Of a stretch of DNA of 64,000 nucleotides, positions 32,790 through 41,529 are shown piece after piece (position 1 is the first letter of the stretch; the number at the start of each line of letters is the position of its first letter). The notes beneath the pieces were generated by a model. The model made no database searches. It had not been told where the DNA came from and was given only the letters and a program-made list of their open reading frames with translations. The stretch is taken from NCBI RefSeq assembly GCF_004028155.1, contig NZ_SBII01000002.1, positions 372,001-436,000 on the forward strand. Reading direction: 5' to 3'. A program made the position numbers and the translations under genes. The stretch is from Flavobacterium cerinum. GTDB lineage: Bacteria > Bacteroidota > Bacteroidia > Flavobacteriales > Flavobacteriaceae.

Positions 32790-32826
32790 AATGCCAAAAA
32801 GTCACTACATCAGCCATTTTGGCATT
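32790..32826. promoter_or_regulatory. Perfect inverted repeat upstream of hsp20
   Basis: AATGCCAAAA (32790-32799) and TTTTGGCATT (32817-32826) are exact reverse complements separated by 17 bases, in the gap between the divergent DUF1624 gene and hsp20. It could be a binding site for a heat-shock regulator. No TAnnTTTG element lies in front of hsp20, so its promoter may be of another type. Confidence 0.5.
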
Positions 32827-32898
32827 GATTTTCGATTTGGAATAAAAGTTGTCTATTACTAATCAAATATTTAAAGTTAAACATAAAAACATAAAATT

Positions 32899-33327
32899 AT
32901 GAACATCACAAAACGTAATGGCGCAAACGGATTTCCAATTGTAATGGATCAATTATTCAAAGATATTTTAGGTGGTACTCAGTACATACAAAAAACAGTG
33001 CCACAGGTAAATATCAAAGAAAATGAGCAGGCATTCGAATTAGAACTGGTTGCTCCTGGACAAAAGAAAGAAGATTTTAATATCGAAATAGAAAACGAAC
33101 TGTTAACTATTTCGACAGAAGCTAAAACAGAAAAAATAGAACAGGAAGAAGGTAAGTTTACAAGGAGAGAATTTAGAATATCTTCTTTTAAAAGAGCATT
33201 CACTTTACCTGAAACAGTAAAAGCAGACGAAATTAATGCTGCTTATAAAGATGGTATTCTTACGCTTACACTTCCTAAAAAAGAAGAGGCATTGCCAAAG
33301 GCAAAAAGAATGATCGAGATTTCATAA
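32899..33327 (+). CDS. Small heat shock protein, Hsp20/alpha-crystallin family
   Basis: The 142-residue chaperone prevents aggregation of unfolded proteins. The alpha-crystallin domain spans about 35-130: PQVNIKENEQAFELELVAPG, KEDFNIEIENELLTIS, RREFRISSFKRAFTLPETV and AAYKDGILTLTLPKKE, with the C-terminal anchoring RMIEIS as a variant of the IxI motif. The short N-terminal arm (KRNGANGFPIVMDQLFKDIL) is typical of Bacteroidota Hsp20. It is monocistronic, with a strong terminator and an inverted repeat upstream. Confidence 0.96.
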   Translation: MNITKRNGANGFPIVMDQLFKDILGGTQYIQKTVPQVNIKENEQAFELELVAPGQKKEDFNIEIENELLTISTEAKTEKIEQEEGKFTRREFRISSFKRAFTLPETVKADEINAAYKDGILTLTLPKKEEALPKAKRMIEIS

Positions 33328-33357
33328 TAAGATCAGATTTGAGTTAGTTAGGTTATT

Positions 33358-33387
33358 AAGCGCCCCATTGGGGCGCTTTTGTTTTTA
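33358..33387 (+). terminator. Rho-independent terminator
   Basis: AAGCGCCCC-ATT-GGGGCGCTT, a perfect 9-bp stem, followed by T-rich sequence; ends hsp20. Confidence 0.92.
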
Positions 33388-33395
33388 TAGAGGCA

Positions 33396-33425
33396 TTTTG
33401 AAATTCACAAATTCTTTTATCTTTG
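33396..33425 (+). promoter_or_regulatory. Promoter TTTTG-N17-TATCTTTG, leaderless geometry
   Basis: TTTTG at 33396-33400 and TATCTTTG at 33418-33425 match the consensus. Only TCAC separates the -7 element from the ATG of the glycosyltransferase, so the transcript should be leaderless. Confidence 0.7.
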
Positions 33426-33429
33426 TCAC

Positions 33430-34581
33430 ATGCAGTTATCCGTTATTATTCTCAATTACAACGTTCGCTATTTTTTAGAGCAATGTGTACTTAGTGTGCA
33501 GCAGGCTCTTAAAGATATTGATGGTGAGGTAATTGTGATCGATAATAACTCGCCCGATGATAGCTGTGCCATGATGAAGGAGCGTTTTCCTGAGGTACAG
33601 CTGATAGAAAATAAGTTCAATGCAGGTTTCTCTAAAGGGAATAATATTGGTGTAGATGCCGCAAAAGGCAAATATGTATGCATCCTGAATCCGGATACAG
33701 TAGTTGCTGAAGATACTTTTACTAAAGTTCTGGCATTTGCCGAAACACAAAAGAATTTTGGTATCAGCGGGGCTAAGCTGGTAGATGGACGCGGTTGTTT
33801 TTTACCCGAATGTAAAAGAGGGGTGCCTACACCGTGGGTAGCCTTTACAAAAATTGGCGGGCTTTACAAGTTATTGCCACGTCGTGAGATATTTAACCGC
33901 TATTATGCGCAGCATCTTCATGAAGATCAAACCGGTAAGGTGGATATTCTTGTAGGTGCATTTATGGTTATGGAGCGTGAGCTGTATCTTGAAGTAGGCG
34001 GATTTGATGAAGATTGTTTTATGTACAGTGATGATATAGATCTTTCATATACTGTACTTAAAAAAGGACTTCGCAATTTCTATTATGCAGATACTTCGGT
34101 GATACATTATAAAGGGGAAAGTACTGTTAAAGATGGTGCTTACATGAAGCGTTTTCGTGAAGCGATGCAGTTTTTTTACCAAAAGCATTTTAGGCGTTCG
34201 CCGCAATTTGATTTACTAATGAAGGTGGGGACGTTGTTTTTTGCAATTGCTAAGAAGAATAAAACAGCACCGGTTTACCATCCTCAGCATTATATTTTAG
34301 TGTCAGAAAACGAAAAATTGCGGGAAGCACTGCATAGCAAGCTTGGAAAAAGTATAATACGTACAACGGTTATTGACAGTGTATTGTCAATGCGTAACAA
34401 AAAAACAGAAGTTATCTTTGATAATGAATTTGTTCGTTTTAAAGAGATGATCGCTTTTATGGAGCAGGAAAAAAGCAATGGCTTTACTTTTAAGATACGA
34501 CCGGCAGGTTCTTCTTTCATAATTGGCAGTAATGACAGTAATGACAGGGGGCAGGTAATACTGCTGGATGGAATGTTATAA
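33430..34581 (+). CDS. Glycosyltransferase family 2 (rhamnosyltransferase-like)
   Basis: The 383-residue GT-A fold enzyme starts MQLSVIILNYNVRYFLEQCV, then EVIVIDNNSPDDS (nucleotide-sugar binding), NAGFSKGNNIGVDAAKGKYV and ILNPDTVVAED, where NPD serves as the DxD-type metal site. FDEDCFMYSDDIDLSYTVLKKG carries the conserved acidic base region. NAGFSKGNNIG with NPDT is typical of the WbbL/RfbF rhamnosyltransferase group, but the donor sugar is not certain. Beyond residue 270 is a C-terminal extension with no recognised motif. It lies alone, not in a polysaccharide locus. Confidence 0.92.
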   Translation: MQLSVIILNYNVRYFLEQCVLSVQQALKDIDGEVIVIDNNSPDDSCAMMKERFPEVQLIENKFNAGFSKGNNIGVDAAKGKYVCILNPDTVVAEDTFTKVLAFAETQKNFGISGAKLVDGRGCFLPECKRGVPTPWVAFTKIGGLYKLLPRREIFNRYYAQHLHEDQTGKVDILVGAFMVMERELYLEVGGFDEDCFMYSDDIDLSYTVLKKGLRNFYYADTSVIHYKGESTVKDGAYMKRFREAMQFFYQKHFRRSPQFDLLMKVGTLFFAIAKKNKTAPVYHPQHYILVSENEKLREALHSKLGKSIIRTTVIDSVLSMRNKKTEVIFDNEFVRFKEMIAFMEQEKSNGFTFKIRPAGSSFIIGSNDSNDRGQVILLDGML

Positions 34582-34689
34582 AAATAAAATAGAAAAAGTG
34601 AGTGAATAATTATTGAGAAAAGAGTTACGGCTCATTTTTTTTATTAATTTCGCAAGCTAAAATAGTAATTTTACCTTTAGGTTATCAAT

Positions 34690-35997
34690 ATGGCAAAATT
34701 TGAACTAAGATTACCCAAAATGGGTGAAAGTGTTGCAGAGGCAACAATAACAAATTGGTTAAAAAATGTTGGCGATCACATTGCTGCAGATGAAGCAGTA
34801 TTGGAAATTGCAACAGATAAAGTAGACAGCGAAGTGCCATCTGAAGTTACAGGTGTACTTTCAGAGATACTTTTCCAGGTTAATGATGTAGTACAAGTAG
34901 GGCAGATCATTGCCTATATTGAAACTGAAGGCGGCGTTGTAGTCGATGCTCCTAAAGAAGAAACTACTGCTGCAAATATACAGGCTGTAGAGCAGACTAT
35001 AGCAGTTGCTCATGCAACAGCATCGGCTCCTGTAGATTTCTCTAATTCAGAGAAATTCTATTCGCCACTTGTAAAAAACATAGCTAAAGAAGAAGGTGTT
35101 TCTCTTGCTGAACTGGAAGCTATGAATGGCACCGGTAAAGAAGGCAGGGTAACTAAAAGTGATATACTGGAGTATGTTAAGAACCGTGGCAGCCAGCCGG
35201 CTCCACAAGCAGCAGCTCCTGCTGTGGCTCAGCCAGCAGTACAAGCGCAACCGGTAGCTCAAAAAGCAGCACCTGTATCTGTAAACGGTCAGGATGAAGT
35301 TGTTGAGATGGACCGTATGCGTAAGCTTATCTCAGGTTACATGGTACAATCGGTACAAACATCGGCACACGTGCAGTCGTTTATCGAGGTAGATGTAACT
35401 AACATTGTAAAATGGAGAGATAAAGTTAAAAATGCATTCGAGAAAAGAGAAGGTGAAAAGCTTACTTTCACTCCAATATTTATGGAAGCTGTAGCTAAAG
35501 CGCTTAAAGACTTCCCGGGGATGAACATCTCTGTAGATGGAGAATACATTATTAAAAAGAAAAACATCAACCTTGGTATGGCAGCAGCTTTACCTAATGG
35601 TAACCTTATTGTTCCGGTAATTAAAAATGCAGACCAGCTTAACCTGGTAGGTATGGCAAAAGCGGTAAACGATCTTGGTAACCGTGCAAAAGCTGGTAAA
35701 CTTAAGCCGGACGATACTCAGGGTGGAACATATACAGTAACAAACGTTGGTACTTTTGGAAGTGTATTTGGTACACCTATCATAAATCAGCCGCAGGTAG
35801 GTATCCTTGCTCTTGGAGCAATTAGAAAAGTGCCTGCTGTTATAGAAACTCCGGAAGGTGATTTCATTGGTATCCGCCAAAAAATGTTCCTTTCTCACAG
35901 CTACGACCATCGTGTGGTAGATGGTGCCCTAGGAGGATCATTTGTTAAGCGTGTTGCAGAATACCTTGAAGCTTTTGATGTAAATAGAGATTACTAA
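34690..35997 (+). CDS. 2-oxoacid dehydrogenase E2 component (dihydrolipoamide acyltransferase)
   Basis: The 435-residue protein has an N-terminal lipoyl domain (2-77; ATDKVDSEVPS with the lipoylated Lys44), an Ala/Pro/Gln-rich linker, a peripheral E1/E3-binding domain (about 117-155; SPLVKNIAKEEGVSLAEL, GTGKEGRVTKSDIL), a second Ala/Pro-rich linker, and the catalytic domain (about 205-435) with the active-site SHSYDHRVVDGALGG and VTNVGTFGSVFGTP. It forms the core of a branched-chain or pyruvate dehydrogenase complex; which one cannot be told, and E1 and E3 are not adjacent. MAKFELRLPKMGESVAEATI resembles Bacteroidota branched-chain-type E2. Confidence 0.95.
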   Translation: MAKFELRLPKMGESVAEATITNWLKNVGDHIAADEAVLEIATDKVDSEVPSEVTGVLSEILFQVNDVVQVGQIIAYIETEGGVVVDAPKEETTAANIQAVEQTIAVAHATASAPVDFSNSEKFYSPLVKNIAKEEGVSLAELEAMNGTGKEGRVTKSDILEYVKNRGSQPAPQAAAPAVAQPAVQAQPVAQKAAPVSVNGQDEVVEMDRMRKLISGYMVQSVQTSAHVQSFIEVDVTNIVKWRDKVKNAFEKREGEKLTFTPIFMEAVAKALKDFPGMNISVDGEYIIKKKNINLGMAAALPNGNLIVPVIKNADQLNLVGMAKAVNDLGNRAKAGKLKPDDTQGGTYTVTNVGTFGSVFGTPIINQPQVGILALGAIRKVPAVIETPEGDFIGIRQKMFLSHSYDHRVVDGALGGSFVKRVAEYLEAFDVNRDY

Positions 35998-36017
35998 GAA
36001 GATAAAGTTGTATAATA

Positions 36018-36044
36018 AAACAGCCCCGCATTGCGGGGCTGTTT
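36018..36044. terminator. Bidirectional terminator
   Basis: AAACAGCCCCGCA and TGCGGGGCTGTTT form a perfect stem between the convergent E2 and LRR protein genes. Confidence 0.92.
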
Positions 36045-36054
36045 GTTTTTAGAT

Positions 36055-37005
36055 TTATTTCTTAATTACTTTCTGTGTAAAAGTTCCTTTGTTCGAAACT
36101 AATTTTAAAATATAAGTACCACTCTGAAGATCTGAAACGGAAAGGACATTGTTTGAGATTTCATTGTATTCTCTAACAGCTCTTCCGGAGATATCAAATA
36201 AAATAGCTTTTTCAATTGCGCTTTCATTTTTAACGTCAAAATGTAAAACATCTGAAGCCGGATTAGGATATACAGAAACTGTATCTTTCATGAAATCTTT
36301 AGTGCTTAATGAGCAATCTGCAACAAGAGCATATGTCTTATTGGCGTGGCTAATTGTCCATGCAGAGTAAGGTAGTTGATTGTTTTGAGCCGCTGTAGGA
36401 TTATCTACCTCTATGCAGGTATGCCCTTGTATTACTTCAGGAGGAACGCCCCATGAGCCTGAATTTATATCAATGTTCATCTCAGGGTTATTGTTCCCAT
36501 TTTTTAAATTGATGTAATTAATTGGTCCTGTAGCTATAAGTGTTTTAATGTTAGGGTTATTGCTAAGGTCAATCTGGGTTATATTGTTTATTGGTAAAAC
36601 ATCTCCTGTTGAGTAAATGTCTAAATACTCTAATAGAGGGTTGTTTGATACATTTAGGCTGGTTAGCATATTACCTGCGCAATTTAAATGTTTAAGTTTT
36701 GTAAGTGTGCTAACATTTAATTCATCTATCATAGTAACGGTTACAGTTAAGCTTTCAAGGTTTGTAAATCCTTCTATACCAGTTAAATCTTCAATGTTAT
36801 TTGAGCCTATAGTCGGAGATGTAACTGTAAGAGTAGTTACTGCAAGAGCGTCAGCAGTTAAAATCTGTCCGTTTACAATTCCGTCTGAATCAATTTCTTT
36901 GTCAATAAGAACCTGTTCAAAAACAGGATCAGGAATAGTGATGGTTTGTGCGGTTGCTATATAGCCTCCGGCGATACACATAATGGTAAGTAGTTCTTTT
37001 TTCAT
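36055..37005 (-). CDS. Secreted leucine-rich repeat protein with T9SS sorting domain
   Basis: From ATG 37005 the product is about 316 residues with signal peptide MKKELLTIMCIAGGYIATAQ; an upstream in-frame TTG (37065) would put the signal peptide inside the protein and is rejected. IPDPVFEQVLIDKEIDSDG is the usual opening of Bacteroidota LRR proteins. About five leucine-rich repeats follow (LTVTSPTIGSNNIEDLTGIE, LTKLKHLNCAGNMLTSLNVS). The C-terminal T9SS type A domain has SVYPNPASDVLHFDV, AILFDISGRAVREY and SGTYILKLVS. It is shorter than the relative at 15073-16479 and probably a paralogue. Confidence 0.92.
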   Translation of the reverse strand: MKKELLTIMCIAGGYIATAQTITIPDPVFEQVLIDKEIDSDGIVNGQILTADALAVTTLTVTSPTIGSNNIEDLTGIEGFTNLESLTVTVTMIDELNVSTLTKLKHLNCAGNMLTSLNVSNNPLLEYLDIYSTGDVLPINNITQIDLSNNPNIKTLIATGPINYINLKNGNNNPEMNIDINSGSWGVPPEVIQGHTCIEVDNPTAAQNNQLPYSAWTISHANKTYALVADCSLSTKDFMKDTVSVYPNPASDVLHFDVKNESAIEKAILFDISGRAVREYNEISNNVLSVSDLQSGTYILKLVSNKGTFTQKVIKK

Positions 37006-37070
37006 GATAAAGCTGGCATTTTTTTTGCTAAAGTAAGAAAATGTCTTCAAAATGTGTTTTTTCAATTCGC

Positions 37071-37078
37071 TATATTTG
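37071..37078 (+). promoter_or_regulatory. -7 promoter element TATATTTG
   Basis: Perfect TAnnTTTG, 18 bases before the ATG of the M15 dipeptidase gene. Confidence 0.55.
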
Positions 37079-37096
37079 TGATGTAAACTTCCCTAC

Positions 37097-37750
37097 ATGA
37101 AAATCATCACTTATATTACTTTCTTTTCTTTTATTGGGTTAACACTATTTTTTCCTAAAGCTTTTAACTTCCGCGAAAGCGAAAAGATAATTGCTCAGGA
37201 TACCATAAAAGAATGGGCTGAGGTTAATTTTGAAGTGCAAGGCATTCAAAACCGTATGGCTTATGCTGATACGGCAAATTTTATGCATCAGAAAATTTAT
37301 CCGTGTGCAAGATGCTTTCTGCGTCCTGAAGTCGCAGAAGCTCTGGAAGAAGCAAATACTATTGCAAAAGAAAAAGGATATATCCTTGTGATATATGATT
37401 GTTACCGCCCATACGGTTATCAAAAAGTAATGTATGATATCGTGAACGATCCGCGTTATGTGGCACCTCCGGGTAAAGGGTCTAACCATAACCGTGGCCG
37501 CGCTATAGATTTATCATTGGCAGATGAGAACGGGAACCTGCTCGATATGGGTACTCCTTTTGATGATTTTACAGCGCAGTCACACTACGATGCCGATAAT
37601 TTATCACGAGAGGCACGAAGGAATAGAAAGGTGCTGAGGAACATTATGAAAAGGGCTGGTTTTGCACCTTACAATAACGAATGGTGGCATTTTGATTACA
37701 GGAAGAAACAATATGAAACTGCCGACTTTAGATGGGATTGTGATGAATAG
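37097..37750 (+). CDS. D-Ala-D-Ala dipeptidase, VanX/DdpX type (peptidase M15)
   Basis: The 217-residue protein has an N-terminal hydrophobic segment (MKIITYITFFSFIGLTLFF), a signal peptide or anchor for periplasmic location. The zinc site is complete: SNHNRGRAIDLSL (SxHxxGxAxD) and EWWHFDY (ExxH), with VIYDCYRPYGYQ carrying the conserved Arg. It hydrolyses D-Ala-D-Ala. As there is no van cluster, the role is more likely peptidoglycan turnover than vancomycin resistance. It is monocistronic. Confidence 0.93.
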   Translation: MKIITYITFFSFIGLTLFFPKAFNFRESEKIIAQDTIKEWAEVNFEVQGIQNRMAYADTANFMHQKIYPCARCFLRPEVAEALEEANTIAKEKGYILVIYDCYRPYGYQKVMYDIVNDPRYVAPPGKGSNHNRGRAIDLSLADENGNLLDMGTPFDDFTAQSHYDADNLSREARRNRKVLRNIMKRAGFAPYNNEWWHFDYRKKQYETADFRWDCDE

Positions 37751-37960
37751 TAACTGTAAGTGAGTATTGAATATATACTACTGTATTAAAGTAAAATGTC
37801 TTGTGTAGGAGTTCTTTAATTGCTCATTTTTAGATTTTTACTTCTACATGTTGTAAGAAATGATATTTGCTGCGGGTGTTCTGGTTTATAATATTTAAAA
37901 ATTAGCTTTAGTTAGTAGGGATTTAATCTTAAAAATCTTCTTTTTAAACTATTCTCAAAC

Positions 37961-37968
37961 TATATTTG
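37961..37968 (+). promoter_or_regulatory. -7 promoter element TATATTTG
   Basis: Perfect TAnnTTTG, 18 bases before the exonuclease ATG; heads the plus-strand run of genes 37987-40995. Confidence 0.55.
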
Positions 37969-37986
37969 TAATTATACAAATTCACT

Positions 37987-38763
37987 ATGGAACTTAAATT
38001 ACATAAGCCAATATGCTTTTTTGATCTGGAAACTACAGGTACAGATATCTCTAGAGACAAGATTGTAGAAATATCTGTGTTAAAAGTATACCCTAACGGC
38101 AACCGCGAGAGCAGAACATGGCTGGTAAATCCGGAAAGGCCAATACCGCCTCAAACTACTGTTTTTCATGGAATAACCGATGAGAAGGTAGCTAACGAAC
38201 CTACATTTAAAGAGCTTTCGCATACTATATATAACATGATCAAGGATTCGGATCTGGGAGGGTATAACTCTGACCGGTTTGATATTCCGTTATTGGCAGA
38301 AGAGTTATTGCGTGCCGGTGTTGACTTTGATATGAAAAACAGGGTATCGGTCGATGTGCAGACTATTTTCCATAAAAAAGAAGAGCGTACACTAAGTGCC
38401 GCTTATAAGTTTTATTGTGGCAAAACATTAGAGAATGCACACACGGCAGAAGCGGATACACTGGCGACTTATGAGATTCTTAAATCGCAGCTGGATCGTT
38501 ATGATGATCTTGAGAATGACATGAAAGTGCTGTCTGAATATACGACACGTAAAAAGGTAGTAGATTTTGCAGGCTTTATTGCTTTAGATGCAGATGGGGA
38601 AGAGATATTTACTTTTGGAAAACATAAAGGAGCAAAAGTAGCAACGGTACTCGATCAGGAACCTGGGTATTTTGGATGGATTCAAAATGCTGATTTTCCG
38701 TTGTACACTAAAAAAGTGCTAACGGCAATCAAACTCCGAAAATTAAATAATAAATTGGCATAA
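37987..38763 (+). CDS. DnaQ-like 3'-5' exonuclease
   Basis: The 258-residue protein has the DEDDh catalytic triad motifs: CFFDLETTGTDISRDKIVEIS (ExoI), GYNSDRFDIPLLAEEL (ExoII) and HTAEADTLATYEIL (ExoIII, HxAxxD). After the catalytic domain (1-170) a C-terminal part contains TFGKHKGAKVATVL and GYFGWIQNADFP, the small module also found after exonuclease X-type domains. It probably degrades or proofreads DNA ends in repair; it is not a polymerase subunit. It is 19 bp from the FAH gene and likely co-transcribed with the following genes. Confidence 0.93.
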   Translation: MELKLHKPICFFDLETTGTDISRDKIVEISVLKVYPNGNRESRTWLVNPERPIPPQTTVFHGITDEKVANEPTFKELSHTIYNMIKDSDLGGYNSDRFDIPLLAEELLRAGVDFDMKNRVSVDVQTIFHKKEERTLSAAYKFYCGKTLENAHTAEADTLATYEILKSQLDRYDDLENDMKVLSEYTTRKKVVDFAGFIALDADGEEIFTFGKHKGAKVATVLDQEPGYFGWIQNADFPLYTKKVLTAIKLRKLNNKLA

Positions 38764-38782
38764 TAATTTTCAGTAACGAGGT

Positions 38783-39394
38783 ATGAAGATAATCTGCATA
38801 GGCAGGAATTATGCTAAGCATATAGAAGAACTGCAAAACGAAAAACCGGATGAACCGGTTATTTTCATAAAGCCGGATACGGCCATCGTTTTAAAAAAAT
38901 TTCCGTTTGTAATACCGGATTTTAGTAATGATATACACCATGAGGTGGAGATAATAGTTAAGATATGCAAAGTGGGTAAACACATAGCTCCAAAATTTGC
39001 ACATAAATACTATGAGGAAATAGGATTAGGTATCGATTTTACAGCTCGCGATCTGCAGGCTAAACTTAAAGAAAAAGGCCTGCCGTGGGAAAAGGCAAAA
39101 GCATTTGATGGATCGGCAGTAGTGAGTGAATTTATACCTAAAACAGAATTTTCGTCACTTAATGATATTAATTTCGAATTGACAAATAATGGTAATGTGG
39201 TACAGAAAGGCAACAGTCAGTTAATGCTATGGAAAATAGATGAGCTGATATCTTATGCGTCACAATATTTTACACTCAAAACGGGCGATATTCTCTTTAC
39301 CGGTACACCGGAAGGTGTAGCAAAAGTGAGTGCTAATGATGTGTTGGAAGGTTTTATAGAAGGAAAAAAAATGTTCAGGATACAGGTAAAATAA
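38783..39394 (+). CDS. Fumarylacetoacetate hydrolase (FAH) family protein
   Basis: The 203-residue protein shows the FAH core: MKIICIGRNYAKHIEEL at the start, DIHHEVEIIVKI with the metal-binding E-x-E, GIDFTARDLQAKLKEKGLPW with the conserved TARD, and TGTPEGVAKVSANDVLEG near the end. Family members cleave or decarboxylate acyl-pyruvates (acylpyruvase or oxaloacetate decarboxylase); the compact single-domain form favours acylpyruvase or oxaloacetate decarboxylase. The TAA stop overlaps the start of the Hpt gene by one base. Confidence 0.9.
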   Translation: MKIICIGRNYAKHIEELQNEKPDEPVIFIKPDTAIVLKKFPFVIPDFSNDIHHEVEIIVKICKVGKHIAPKFAHKYYEEIGLGIDFTARDLQAKLKEKGLPWEKAKAFDGSAVVSEFIPKTEFSSLNDINFELTNNGNVVQKGNSQLMLWKIDELISYASQYFTLKTGDILFTGTPEGVAKVSANDVLEGFIEGKKMFRIQVK

Positions 39395-39738
39395 TGGCAC
39401 TACACTACAATTTATCAAAAGTATATGCGATCTCAGACAATGATGTCGATTTTGCAAAACAAATCGTTGTACTTTTTATCGAAGAAGTTCCTGCTGAAAT
39501 GAAAAATATCAAGCAAGGACTCAAAGAAAAAAACCACAACAAGGTTTATCATGCTGCTCATAAAATTAAGCCGACATTAGACCTTATGGGGATGGATCTG
39601 GCTTATGAAGATGTGACGTCTGTAGAGACCTGGAGTCGCTCTGAAGGTAAAAAGAAAGAGATCAAAGAAGTTGTAAAAAGCCTGAAAGAGCACATAAGTA
39701 AAACTGTAAAAGAACTTAAAAAAGATTACGCTTTGTAA
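39394..39738 (+). CDS. Stand-alone Hpt domain protein
   Basis: The 114-residue single-domain histidine phosphotransfer protein is all helical. The phosphorylation site is YHAAHKIKPTLDLMGM, with His56 in the position equivalent to AHxLKG and a KIKPT variant after it. The stop of the FAH gene and its ATG share one base (TAATG), so translation is coupled. No histidine kinase or receiver is next to it, so it probably links partners encoded elsewhere. Confidence 0.85.
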   Translation: MALHYNLSKVYAISDNDVDFAKQIVVLFIEEVPAEMKNIKQGLKEKNHNKVYHAAHKIKPTLDLMGMDLAYEDVTSVETWSRSEGKKKEIKEVVKSLKEHISKTVKELKKDYAL

Positions 39739-39747
39739 TTAAATAAT

Positions 39748-40995
39748 ATGAAAGCAGCCATTGTTACTGTAGGAGATGAAATACTTATAGGCCAGATAGT
39801 AGATACTAACTCGGCATTTATAGCAAAATCACTCGATAGAATAGGGATAGAAGTATATGAAATGTTGTCCATAAGCGACGACAGACAGCATATTTTAGAC
39901 ACAATGGCATCATTGCAGGATAAGGCAGATGTGGTTATTATAACCGGTGGCCTGGGGCCTACAAAAGATGATGTGACCAAGAAAACGTTCTGCGATTATT
40001 TTGATGATGAGCTGGTGCGTAATCTGGAACTGGAAAAGCATGTTGTAGAGCTTATCGAAAAAGCAATGAAGCGTACAGCTTCTCAAATGAATAAAGATCA
40101 GGCACTGGTGCCGTCGCGTGCTACTATACTTCATAATGCAGTGGGTACAGCTCCCGGTATGTGGATGGAAAAAGGAAATACAGTTTTCATGTCGCTGCCT
40201 GGTGTGCCTTATGAAATGAAGCATATTGTAGAGCATGAGATCATTCCGAAACTGGTAGAAAAATACGAAAGGCCTTATATTTTACATAAAACGATAATGA
40301 CTTACGGACAGGGTGAAAGTCTTGTTGCAGAACGTATTGAGAACTGGGAAGATAGCCTGCCGGAATTTATAAGGCTTGCTTATTTACCGAGCCCAGGAAG
40401 AGTGAGATTACGTCTTAGTGCAAGAGGAACTAACGAAGCAGTATTGAAAAATACTATTGAATCTGAGACTGAAAAACTGAAAGGTTTAATAGGCGATATT
40501 ATAGTTGGGTATGACGAAGGCGAAACCATGGAGGTGATGCTGGGGAGGCTGCTCACTAAGAAAAATATGACGCTTGCGGCAGCCGAAAGCTGTACAGGTG
40601 GTCAAATTGCACAGATGCTTACGTCAGTGCCGGGGTCTTCGGCTTATTTTAAGGGCGGTGTGGTGACTTACGCTACGCAATCTAAGATTGATGTGCTGGG
40701 TGTGGATAAAACGCTTATAGGAGAAAATTCTGTAGTTAGCGCAGCTGTTGCAGAAGCTATGGCTTTGCGTGCAAAAGCAATTTTTGGTGCTGATTTTGCC
40801 GTTGCCACAACTGGAAATGCAGGCCCTTTAAAAGGCGATGCAGATGCTGAGGTTGGGACGGTTTTTGTGGCCTACGCTACTCCAAATGGTGTATTTAGTG
40901 AAAGATTGGATCTTGGGCAGCCCAGAGAGAAAGTTATAGATAGGGCTGCAAATAAGGCACTTGAAAAAATTTATCAGGAAATTTTAAAAAACTGA
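39748..40995 (+). CDS. cinA: CinA family protein, nicotinamide mononucleotide deamidase
   Basis: The 415-residue protein has the COG1058 molybdopterin-binding-like N-terminal domain (1-165; [33 protein letters not shown]) and the C-terminal PncC domain (about 255-410; [38 protein letters not shown]). The full-length form acts in pyridine nucleotide salvage, converting NMN to NaMN, and as ADP-ribose pyrophosphatase. It starts 9 bp after the Hpt gene stop, so it is in the same run as the exonuclease, FAH and Hpt genes. Confidence 0.95.
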   Translation: MKAAIVTVGDEILIGQIVDTNSAFIAKSLDRIGIEVYEMLSISDDRQHILDTMASLQDKADVVIITGGLGPTKDDVTKKTFCDYFDDELVRNLELEKHVVELIEKAMKRTASQMNKDQALVPSRATILHNAVGTAPGMWMEKGNTVFMSLPGVPYEMKHIVEHEIIPKLVEKYERPYILHKTIMTYGQGESLVAERIENWEDSLPEFIRLAYLPSPGRVRLRLSARGTNEAVLKNTIESETEKLKGLIGDIIVGYDEGETMEVMLGRLLTKKNMTLAAAESCTGGQIAQMLTSVPGSSAYFKGGVVTYATQSKIDVLGVDKTLIGENSVVSAAVAEAMALRAKAIFGADFAVATTGNAGPLKGDADAEVGTVFVAYATPNGVFSERLDLGQPREKVIDRAANKALEKIYQEILKN

Positions 40996-41004
40996 TAGAA
41001 TAAG

Positions 41005-41036
41005 TTTGTGTAATTGTTTTATTTTCCTTTTCTTTG
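41005..41036 (+). promoter_or_regulatory. Promoter TTTG-N20-TTTCTTTG
   Basis: TTTG at 41005-41008 and TTTCTTTG at 41029-41036 (one mismatch to TAnnTTTG) precede the rpmB-rpmG operon by 38 bases. Confidence 0.5.
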
Positions 41037-41074
41037 CACCCTGATTTTGAATAACGATATAAAAGCGAGAAATA

Positions 41075-41311
41075 ATGTCAAGAGTTTGTGCCCTTACAGG
41101 TAAAAGAGCGATGGTTGGAAATAATGTTTCCCACGCAATGAACAAAACTAAGAGAAAGTTTAGTGTGAACTTAGTGAAAAAGCGCTTCTATCTTCCAGAA
41201 GAGGATAGATGGATCACTCTTAGAGTAGCTGCTTCTACTATCAAGACAATTAACAAGAATGGTATAGCTGCAGTTTTGAAAGAAGCTAAAGCTAACGGAT
41301 TTATTAAATAA
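41075..41311 (+). CDS. rpmB: 50S ribosomal protein L28
   Basis: The 78 residues start [28 protein letters not shown], the typical bacterial L28 opening, and include [20 protein letters not shown]. Normal length for Bacteroidota. First gene of rpmB-rpmG-DUF4295, a conserved order in the phylum. Confidence 0.98.
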   Translation: MSRVCALTGKRAMVGNNVSHAMNKTKRKFSVNLVKKRFYLPEEDRWITLRVAASTIKTINKNGIAAVLKEAKANGFIK

Positions 41312-41337
41312 TCCTTACCTAATAAATATATAGCACG

Positions 41338-41520
41338 ATGGCAAAGAAAGGTAATAGAATTCAGGTAATTTTAGAGTGTACAGAGCACAAAGCTTCCGGC
41401 GTAGCTGGAACTTCAAGGTACATCACCACAAAAAACAAAAAGAATACTCCGGACAGGTTAGAGATTAAGAAATTTAATCCAATCCTTAAGCGAGTGACTG
41501 TTCATAAAGAAATTAAATAA
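41338..41520 (+). CDS. rpmG: 50S ribosomal protein L33
   Basis: The 60 residues include [40 protein letters not shown] and a C-terminal VTVHKEIK. CxxC zinc motifs are absent apart from one cysteine, which marks the zinc-independent type. 26 bp after rpmB, 9 bp before the DUF4295 gene. Confidence 0.98.
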   Translation: MAKKGNRIQVILECTEHKASGVAGTSRYITTKNKKNTPDRLEIKKFNPILKRVTVHKEIK

Positions 41521-41529
41521 TCATTAGTC

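Noticed and set aside
32817..32840. Sigma-54 promoter for hsp20
   Set aside because: TGGCA is present but the required GC pair at the -12 position at fixed spacing is missing (CG is found instead).
37097..37750. Vancomycin resistance gene vanX
   Set aside because: The enzyme family matches but vanH, vanA and vanRS genes are absent nearby; a peptidoglycan turnover role fits better.
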